From positions 1-10,635 of the forward strand of contig JAITNZ010000115.1 of NCBI GenBank assembly GCA_031290205.1: a stretch of DNA of 10,635 bases. The letters run 5' to 3'. The stretch is from Spirochaetaceae bacterium. Lineage in GTDB: Bacteria; Spirochaetota; Spirochaetia; Treponematales; Breznakiellaceae. Under the pieces are notes generated by a model, which was given only the letters and a program-made list of their open reading frames with translations, had not been told where the DNA came from and did not search any database. Below, piece after piece: positions 6,020 to 10,635 of this stretch (position 1 is its first letter; every line of letters begins with the position of its first letter). The translations under genes were made by a program, and so were the position numbers.

Positions 6020-6113
6020 GATGAAGAGGATGGCATCGAGCGAGGGCACCAACAGCAAAGTGCGTGGCTAGGAGCATGGCAGCGCGTATGCGCTGACCGA
6101 GAAAGCCTTCCCC
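6020..6113 (+). repeat. Dispersed ~94-bp repeat, copy 2
   Basis: Same orientation as 245-338, about 90% identical by hand count (9 of 94 differ). The plus frame has a TAG where copy 1 has AAG, so it is not an intact coding unit here. The two copies occupy the gene-poor flanks of the operon plus XRE block, roughly 5.8 kb apart. Confidence 0.8.
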
Positions 6114-6167
6114 CTGTGGACAAATTCTTAATGCGTTAGCCCTGTCACTGGGTGTCCACTGTGCGCA

Positions 6168-6209
6168 AAGAAAAAGGCTTCCCGCCTTGCGGGGGGCAGC
6201 CTTTTTCTT
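6168..6209. terminator. Strong bidirectional intrinsic terminator
   Basis: AAGAAAAAGGCT (6168-6179) pairs perfectly with AGCCTTTTTCTT (6198-6209), enclosing an inner CCCGC-CTT-GCGGG hairpin. A-rich and T-rich arms give a T tract on either strand. It sits 25 nt beyond the stop of the minus-strand lipoprotein gene and downstream of the plus-strand XRE gene, so it can end both transcripts. Confidence 0.85.
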
Positions 6210-6233
6210 CGGCGGTGCGTTACCTCAAGTACC

Positions 6234-6704
6234 TTACCTCAGGCTTGACAATTCCTCGTACGTTACCGTATGGCAGGAGAGAAGGGCGCCGTCGGCATCG
6301 TACAGGCTTACGTCGTTTCCGACGCAGTCAAGCAGATAGACGCTTGTTTCGCCGGTGAGTTCGGTTACCTTTACGGAGAGCGTGCCGTCGTCGTTTTTGA
6401 CTGCGGCGAGGCGGTTTCCGTTTTCATCGGTTTGTTCAAACGACTTGCCGGATGCAAGCACGTTCTTGCCGCTCCAGAACTCGATGACGTTGAATAAGCA
6501 GATGTCGGCGAATATGGTAATTGGGTAGATGATGGGTATTCCAATTATCCAGTTCACGACTGCGCCGACCCACTTCCCGCCGAGGTTACCGATGACGGGG
6601 TGAGCCTTATTGAACAACGCATACCGACCGGCGCAGCCGCTAAAACTCAGTCCGGCAGTAAATACTGCGAGAACCATGCACAGAATCCTTTTCTTGATAT
6701 TCAT
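6234..6704 (-). CDS. DUF3332-like lipoprotein
   Basis: A 156-aa predicted lipoprotein. The signal peptide (MNIKKRILCMVLAVFTAGLSFSGC) ends in a lipobox with Cys24 as lipidation site. The mature part begins AGRYALFNKAHPVIGNLGGKWVG, then a hydrophobic VVNWIIGIPIIYPITIFADI and LFNVIEFWSGKN, which match the conserved core of DUF3332 proteins (ALxNKV…W…D..vFN.iEFWtGkNP). The C-terminal half is a soluble, beta-rich domain (DENGNRLAAVKNDDGTLSVKVTELTGE…). Function of the family is unknown; location should be the periplasmic face of inner or outer membrane. AAGGAG is 7 nt before the ATG. The start overlaps the stop of a 30-codon upstream ORF. It is followed by the strong terminator at 6168-6209, so it ends its transcript. 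Confidence 0.8.
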   Translation of the reverse strand: MNIKKRILCMVLAVFTAGLSFSGCAGRYALFNKAHPVIGNLGGKWVGAVVNWIIGIPIIYPITIFADICLFNVIEFWSGKNVLASGKSFEQTDENGNRLAAVKNDDGTLSVKVTELTGETSVYLLDCVGNDVSLYDADGALLSCHTVTYEELSSLR

Positions 6705-6793
6705 ACAAATACTCCTTGCGCGTTTAACGTCCGCCGACGATAATTTTTATAAGCCTCCCTACGGGCGGCTTCTTCCACAGTTACTGATGTCAT
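6701..6793 (-). CDS. 30-codon upstream ORF overlapping the lipoprotein start
   Basis: ATG at 6793, with GGAGGA (6801-6806) 8 nt upstream, encodes MTSVTVEEAARREAYKNYRR… and ends in a TGA sharing bases with the next ATG (ATGA overlap). The ribosome site is stronger than most in the window and the overlap is typical of translational coupling. The peptide is charged, probably one helix, with no recognised family. It spans repeated leader motif copy B, which argues it could be a by-product of that element; in copies A and C the corresponding frame is not kept intact. Confidence 0.45.
   Translation of the reverse strand: MTSVTVEEAARREAYKNYRRRTLNAQGVFV
6705..6772 (-). promoter_or_regulatory. Repeated leader motif, copy B
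   Basis: Lies directly upstream of the DUF3332-like start and matches copy A (4803-4871) from GAAgccGCCCGTA through TAAAAATTAT, GTCGGCGGACGTTAAACG and AAGGAG. Core consensus of the three copies: GTCGrCGGACGnTAArCG. Confidence 0.6.
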
Positions 6794-6836
6794 AAGAGCT
6801 TCCTCCAATGGCATCGTGTAGACACTCTACCATAGT

Positions 6837-6871
6837 TTGCCCCGAAGGGCAAGCGCCCTTTTGCCCTCGGG
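6837..6871. repeat. Nested GC-rich hairpins
   Basis: TTGCCC-cgaa-GGGCAA, AAGGGC-aagc-GCCCTT and CCCGA(a)GGGCAA…TTGCCCTCGGG overlap here, so the RNA could fold in alternative ways. A related GCCCTCGGG segment recurs near 7063-7072. It may be an old terminator or part of the adjacent dispersed repeat. Confidence 0.4.
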
Positions 6872-7000
6872 TGCACTTCCAAATTCGTGGTAAATTGGGA
6901 GTGGGGAGTAGGTGAAGAGGGGGAAGTATCCCCCTACGCGCGCACGTTGTTGCGCGCTACCCTCTCTGCGGGGGGCTCTTGCCCCCCGCAACGCCCCCCT
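6872..7000. repeat. GC-rich hairpin repeat, copy X
   Basis: Begins TGCACTTCCAAATTCGTGG and shares 23 of 24 opening bases with 10473-10496. It then holds three hairpins: GGGGG-aagtat-CCCCC (6919-6934), a GCGCGCA/TTGCGCGC pair (about 6940-6958), and GCGGGGGGC-tctt-GCCCCCCGC (6968-6989, perfect 9-bp arms). The same order of hairpins occurs in copy Y. It looks like a REP/MITE-like non-coding element. No coding frame is supported. Confidence 0.75.
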
Positions 7001-7122
7001 CGTCAACAATATAGTATTTCACACTTTTGGAAATTTATCACGAAAAATAAATTGCACCCTTTGCCCTCGGGGCGCCACGTGGAAGCGCTACATAAGCGAG
7101 CTAAAAACTCCGATAATAACGT

Positions 7123-7740
7123 ATGCGGTTTTATTTCTTCTGTTTTGTTTTATTGTTTTTCGCGATTTTGTATAGCTCTTGCACTTTTATTTACGGTAAT
7201 GAACAAGCGGAGGAGTATATTTATCCCGAACTGACCATGGAAAATTTAGATTATATCAGGATGCGTAACGGTGAAATGCTTGCCCGATTGAGAGCGGATC
7301 TTGGCAACCGCTATGAAAGCAAACATATTATGGAGTTATCGAACTATCAATTTGAACAGTATAATACCAACACAAACAAAATTGATGCGGCAGGAGACGG
7401 CGGTGCGGCAAGTATTGATATTATTTCCAATAATATCCAAATGAAAGAAGGCGTGAAAATACGGGTTGACTCCGAAGATTTTTCCCTACGGGCTGGCGAT
7501 CTTGATTGGCAAGACAAGCAAAAAGTTTTATCCGGCAGCGAAGATTCGATAGCGAGCGTTACCCGTTCAAACGGCACTGAAATAAACGGCACCGGATTTC
7601 ATTCGGATGTCCGCAGCAGGACATGGGTATTTAATAGTGATGTAAACGGAATCTATGTATCCGATGAAGAGACTGAAGAAGAAAATGTCCCTAAAGAAAA
7701 TACCCCCGACGAAAATACCCCCGCGCCTGATGGGCAATGA
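7123..7740 (+). CDS. lptC: LptC-like LPS-export periplasmic lipoprotein
   Basis: 205 aa. The N-terminus (MRFYFFCFVLLFFAILYSSC) is a signal peptide with lipobox and Cys20. Residues ~30-180 read as the beta-strand LptC fold: NLDYIRMRNGEMLARLRADL, RYESKHIMELSNYQFEQYN, ASIDIISNNIQMKEGVKIRV, LRAGDLDWQDKQKVLSGSE, ending near RSRTWVFNSDVNGIYVSDEE. LptC passes lipopolysaccharide or similar lipid from the LptBFG transporter to LptA. Most LptC proteins keep an N-terminal membrane helix; here it is apparently lipidated. The last ~25 residues are acidic and proline-rich (EENVPKENTPDENTPAPDGQ). No clear Shine-Dalgarno precedes the ATG. Neither lptA nor lptB follows, unlike many genomes; the next gene is a peptidase 54 nt on. 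Fold assignment is by pattern recall. Confidence 0.72.
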   Translation: MRFYFFCFVLLFFAILYSSCTFIYGNEQAEEYIYPELTMENLDYIRMRNGEMLARLRADLGNRYESKHIMELSNYQFEQYNTNTNKIDAAGDGGAASIDIISNNIQMKEGVKIRVDSEDFSLRAGDLDWQDKQKVLSGSEDSIASVTRSNGTEINGTGFHSDVRSRTWVFNSDVNGIYVSDEETEEENVPKENTPDENTPAPDGQ

Positions 7741-7794
7741 ACGGGTGCAATGCGGGGGCTAGACTTATTATTGCAATTGGGCTAAACTGAAGGC

Positions 7795-9486
7795 ATGAAA
7801 ATAAGACTACCTCAATATACCGCGCTGTCTGTTCTGCTTGCGGCGGCGCTTGTTTCGGGCTTTTCTGCCTGCGAAGCTATCGCGGAAATACCGCCGAATT
7901 CTCCGGTAACGCCGCTAGCGCCGGTGTCGCCCGCCGATGAGAGTGATTCCCCCTACCACGTGGTGTTTAGCGACTCGACCGCGACGGTAAATCTAAGCAC
8001 TCTGTCCAATCAGGATGTCTATCTGGTCAAGATAAACAAATCGACCTCAACGGTAAGCGCAACGAATACCGGTTCGGCGATAGTCTCATCCTCTTCATCA
8101 TCATTCCAGCAGGCTTCCGGACAGCAAGCGCCCTTGGACGCCGACGATCCGCCCCCCGTCGATACGGGACCATTTATGGATTTGCCTCGTGCCCTCGATT
8201 GGCAGCCGAGCGAGGCGCTCTGGGAAGCCGAGCGTTTCCGCGACTCTCTGCGCTCCACCGCTCTCAGTGAGGGTGCGCCCGCGCGCCAGGCTACCTTCGC
8301 AATTGGCGATCCGAAATCGTTTTGGGTGGATTCCGCCTCCGGGCATAGCGGATGGTTTGCGTTGTCCGCCACCCTCCGCGCGCAGGGGACCTATTGCAAT
8401 GTGTGGGTGGCGGATGCTGATTACGATAATGCCAGCGCGACGGGTAACAGCGATTACAAAATTAACACGGCGCAAGCCGTGGCATTGAAGGATAAATTCG
8501 ACATCATCTATCCTCTCGAGACCAATCTGTTCGGCTATGAGTTTGGCGGCGGGCTCGCTTCTTCGGACCCCAACTACGGCGGACGGGACGGGGACACGCG
8601 TATACAGATTTTTATCTATAGGGACTCTATGGAAGGTCTGGGCGGTTATTTCTGGAGCAAGGACTATTTTACGCAAGCAAATCCAGGCGCCACCAGCACT
8701 ACCAAAACCAATGAAGCGGAGATTTTTTACCTTAACAGCAACTGGCTTGATAAGGATAATCCGAATTTTATGTATTCCACATTGGCGCATGAATTCCAGC
8801 ACATGATTAACTTCAACATGAAGTATGTCAAGCAAGGAGGATTAAGCGCCGCTGTATGGTACAACGAAATGCTTTCCATGCTTGCCGAGGATATTTTAGA
8901 CCCGCTTATCGGCGTCGCGGCGACAGCAGACGGGCATCCGATACAACAGCGTATGCCGAGCTTTCTTGCAACGTATAACGATTATGGTCTGGAACAATGG
9001 GTTGCGAGCACTGCCGCCGTGTATCCAAAGAACTATGCCTTTGGCGCCTACCTCGTGCGGAATTACGGCGGACCGCTCCTGCTGCAAAAAATACTGGCTA
9101 ATAATAAAGTCGATGCCGATTCTATCAGCGCGGCGCTTACCGAAATTAAGCCCGGCATTGATTTTAACTATGCCCTTGACCGTTACGGCGAGGCGCTGAT
9201 CTTTAACAGCAATGCTGCGGATCTTATCTCGTTTAACCATTCTATTACCCAAACTGTCAACGGCTCATCGTATTCGTTCACCGGCTTTGATATATGGAAT
9301 ATGACGAGGAATCCAGGTACGGATAAGGGTCCGAAGTCTTACGATGCACAGACGGATGTAAAGGCGCACTCGGTTCATTTGCAACGCATCGCTACGAATC
9401 AGAGCGGTAATTTTTCAGTTACGCTGAAAAAACCCGTCAGCCCCTCCATCGCACTCTATATCATGACGCGAACGCACACGAATTAG
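7795..9486 (+). CDS. M30 (hyicolysin)-like zinc metallopeptidase lipoprotein
   Basis: 563 aa. The signal peptide ends at a lipobox, GFSAC, with Cys26. Residues ~27-165 are a Pro/Ser/Thr-rich low-complexity spacer. The catalytic domain follows: strand FDIIYPLETNLFGYEFGGG, RIQIFIYRDSMEGLGGYFW, then the zinc site HEFQH at 332-336 (TLAHEFQHMINFN). WYNEMLSMLAED follows at 355-366, where Glu358 is the likely third zinc ligand, as in NEGLA-type gluzincins. This arrangement fits MEROPS family M30. It probably degrades or processes protein outside the inner membrane. The C-terminal part (~480-563) looks like a small beta domain. The start is bounded by an in-frame TAA at 7783-7785; only a weak AAGG lies before the ATG. 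It may share a transcript with the lptC-like gene 54 nt upstream, or use a TAGACT-N17-TAAACT promoter there. Confidence 0.82.
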   Translation: MKIRLPQYTALSVLLAAALVSGFSACEAIAEIPPNSPVTPLAPVSPADESDSPYHVVFSDSTATVNLSTLSNQDVYLVKINKSTSTVSATNTGSAIVSSSSSSFQQASGQQAPLDADDPPPVDTGPFMDLPRALDWQPSEALWEAERFRDSLRSTALSEGAPARQATFAIGDPKSFWVDSASGHSGWFALSATLRAQGTYCNVWVADADYDNASATGNSDYKINTAQAVALKDKFDIIYPLETNLFGYEFGGGLASSDPNYGGRDGDTRIQIFIYRDSMEGLGGYFWSKDYFTQANPGATSTTKTNEAEIFYLNSNWLDKDNPNFMYSTLAHEFQHMINFNMKYVKQGGLSAAVWYNEMLSMLAEDILDPLIGVAATADGHPIQQRMPSFLATYNDYGLEQWVASTAAVYPKNYAFGAYLVRNYGGPLLLQKILANNKVDADSISAALTEIKPGIDFNYALDRYGEALIFNSNAADLISFNHSITQTVNGSSYSFTGFDIWNMTRNPGTDKGPKSYDAQTDVKAHSVHLQRIATNQSGNFSVTLKKPVSPSIALYIMTRTHTN

Positions 9487-9494
9487 CACCCAAC

Positions 9495-9512
9495 AACGGA
9501 CTCAGCTCCGTT
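9495..9512. terminator. Short hairpin between convergent genes
   Basis: AACGGA-ctcagc-TCCGTT is a perfect 6-bp inverted repeat placed between the peptidase stop and the stop of the convergent DUF2156 gene. There is no long T tract, so its efficiency as a terminator is doubtful. Confidence 0.4.
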
Positions 9513-9517
9513 CAATA

Positions 9518-10417
9518 CTAGCCCTGCTTCTTCCCTGTCCATTTTTTGACAAAACCGCAGGGGCGGTAGGTTTCTTTCGATTGGCGCAGCCCCTCGTCGC
9601 CCAGATCCTGTTCGCGGTTAATGTAGGTATACGATTCGCTCAAACTTTCCGCATAGCGTTGATTGATAAACTGATAGATGCCCTTGAATGCGTCAACGCC
9701 CTTCTCGAAGTGAAGCGCAAAGCTCGTTCCGCGCGCAACGCCTTCTCCAAGGCACCAACCGGCAGGGCGCCCCTTCACATAAAATATCGCGCCTTCCATA
9801 TTGAGCTGCTCGAATAAATCCAGCGCTTCACTCGCCGCAATGTAATCACCCTCGTCATGCTTGTCTATTCGCCATATTTCGAGCACCGCCTGCGCTTCGC
9901 CGACGAGCTCCCGGGTAAGCGGCTTCGAGCCATGTTCGGGATAGGCAAGCATAAACGCATTTACCAGATTTCGTTTTTTATGATACTTCTTGCCCGAAAG
10001 TTTTGCCAAGTCTTCACGGAAATAGAGATAATCAAAGTTATCACGATCCTCGGCAAGCTCGATTCCCTGCGCACTCAAGGATTCGGCATTGCCCTCCAGC
10101 ACCGATTCGGAAATATTCTTCCAGTAGCTATGCGTGCTAAAGAGTTCATCTAAAACTTCCCGCGGGGGACAGGCAAAGGGCGTGGAAAAAAACTTTTTAC
10201 CCTCACGCTCGCCGGAAATAATAACATTGTCCCCGCCAAGCGACGAAAGCTGATAGTTATACCGTTTTCTAAAAAGATAGAGATTCGAAAAAGTGAATTC
10301 CGAGACGCCATCCGCCGTCATTTGCAATGCGGGATGAAGCGCCTCTTTATGCTCCAGCCTGATTGCAGCCCACTCCGGAAAACTCGGTATCAGACCAGAG
10401 CCTTGTATCGTTCCCAT
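9518..10417 (-). CDS. DUF2156 / phosphatidylglycerol lysyltransferase C-terminal-like protein
   Basis: 299 aa from the ATG at 10417; a TTG at 10441 would add eight residues. Neither has a good ribosome site. Family signatures include SEFTFSNLYLFRKRYNYQL near the start, the central YLYFREDLAKLSGKKYHKKR, and the C-terminal YTYINREQDLGDEGLRQSKE followed by TYRPCGFVKKW. These are typical of stand-alone DUF2156 (LPG_synthase_C) proteins, which have two tandem GNAT-like folds and lack the membrane flippase half of MprF. Full-length MprF transfers lysine from tRNA to phosphatidylglycerol; whether this soluble form acts on lipid, tRNA or another acceptor is unknown. Length fits the stand-alone family. 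It is convergent with the peptidase gene and seems to be a single-gene transcript. Confidence 0.85.
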   Translation of the reverse strand: MGTIQGSGLIPSFPEWAAIRLEHKEALHPALQMTADGVSEFTFSNLYLFRKRYNYQLSSLGGDNVIISGEREGKKFFSTPFACPPREVLDELFSTHSYWKNISESVLEGNAESLSAQGIELAEDRDNFDYLYFREDLAKLSGKKYHKKRNLVNAFMLAYPEHGSKPLTRELVGEAQAVLEIWRIDKHDEGDYIAASEALDLFEQLNMEGAIFYVKGRPAGWCLGEGVARGTSFALHFEKGVDAFKGIYQFINQRYAESLSESYTYINREQDLGDEGLRQSKETYRPCGFVKKWTGKKQG

Positions 10418-10472
10418 ATCTAAAGTATGATGAAAAGTCAAACAAATTACAAGCGACTGGGTGCATTATGGT

Positions 10473-10612
10473 TGCACTTCAAAATTCGTGGTAAATCAGG
10501 CGGCACTATGGTAGTAATCCAGTAGAGGAGGGGGTAGTCTCCCCCGACGGGCGCACTGCGTTGGGCCCGACCCCCGCTGCGGGGGGGTTGGCCCCCCCCC
10601 CCCCCCCCGCCG
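10473..10612. repeat. GC-rich hairpin repeat, copy Y with poly-C tract
   Basis: Same opening (TGCACTTCAAAATTCGTGG) and same hairpin order as copy X: GGGGG-tagtct-CCCCC at 10530-10545, a GGGCGCA…GGGCCCG block, then a G7 arm facing a C run. In place of copy X's GCCCCCCGC arm there is a run of 17 C (10592-10608), as if the arm had expanded by slippage. No gene is seen from 10442 to the end of the window. Confidence 0.7.
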
Positions 10613-10635
10613 CACGAATAGAGGGTTTTCAGCCA

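Noticed and set aside
5818..6167. CRISPR array or tRNA in the repeat-rich gap
   Set aside because: There are only two short imperfect tandem units and no regular spacers, and no cloverleaf-like T-arm sequence was found.
6720..6772. Conserved peptide ending LIKIIVxGR shared by leader copies A and B
   Set aside because: In copy B the frame is only 18 codons between stops and has no start codon; copy C diverges, so the similarity is better explained at DNA level.
8101..8835. 244-codon minus-strand frame inside the peptidase gene
   Set aside because: It is antisense to a well-supported metallopeptidase domain including the zinc site region, and has no family resemblance or ribosome site.

Overview
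The window looks like a spirochaete chromosome fragment, most likely a Treponema from a gut or rumen setting. This is inference from gene content and style: short Cys-lipobox lipoproteins, an LptC-like lipoprotein, an M30-type metallopeptidase lipoprotein, a DUF2156/LPG-synthase-C-like protein, and many dispersed GC-rich repeats between genes. No rRNA, tRNA, CRISPR array, transposase or integrase was seen.

Layout: (1) Positions 1-1019 hold no intact gene: a 16-nt poly-C tract, one copy of a ~94-bp dispersed repeat, and a decayed plus-strand coding remnant (658-972). (2) Positions 1020-4802 are a five-gene minus-strand operon, in transcription order: a conserved protein of unknown function, a zinc-ribbon/TPR protein, a membrane protein ending in a YidD domain, an SPFH (YdjI-like) protein with a C-terminal SHOCT segment, and a four-helix membrane protein with a cytosolic helical tail. 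Tight spacing and Shine-Dalgarno sites next to or over stop codons support co-transcription. (3) Positions 4803-5484 are a messy upstream region with a lipoprotein signal-peptide fragment, an ORF without a standard start, and a perfect inverted repeat close to a divergent XRE regulator (5485-5817). (4) Positions 5818-6233 hold the second 94-bp repeat and a strong bidirectional terminator. (5) A minus-strand DUF3332-like lipoprotein (6234-6704) is preceded by a 30-codon ORF that overlaps its start codon. (6) Two plus-strand genes follow, an LptC-like lipoprotein and an M30-like zinc metallopeptidase lipoprotein. (7) A convergent minus-strand DUF2156 protein closes the gene content. The right edge repeats a GC-rich hairpin element also present at about 6.9 kb and ends in a 17-nt poly-C tract.

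How the genes may work together: the five-gene operon is the most interesting unit. SPFH/YdjI proteins and zinc-ribbon partners are linked to membrane stress in Firmicutes (the pspA-ydjGHI operon of Bacillus subtilis), and YidD assists membrane protein insertion. The combination here suggests an envelope or membrane-quality module, possibly controlled by the divergent XRE protein; that role is not shown by the sequence. A short leader motif (consensus GTCGrCGGACGnTAArCG) lies just upstream of three separate minus-strand start codons and may be a shared regulatory or mobile leader.
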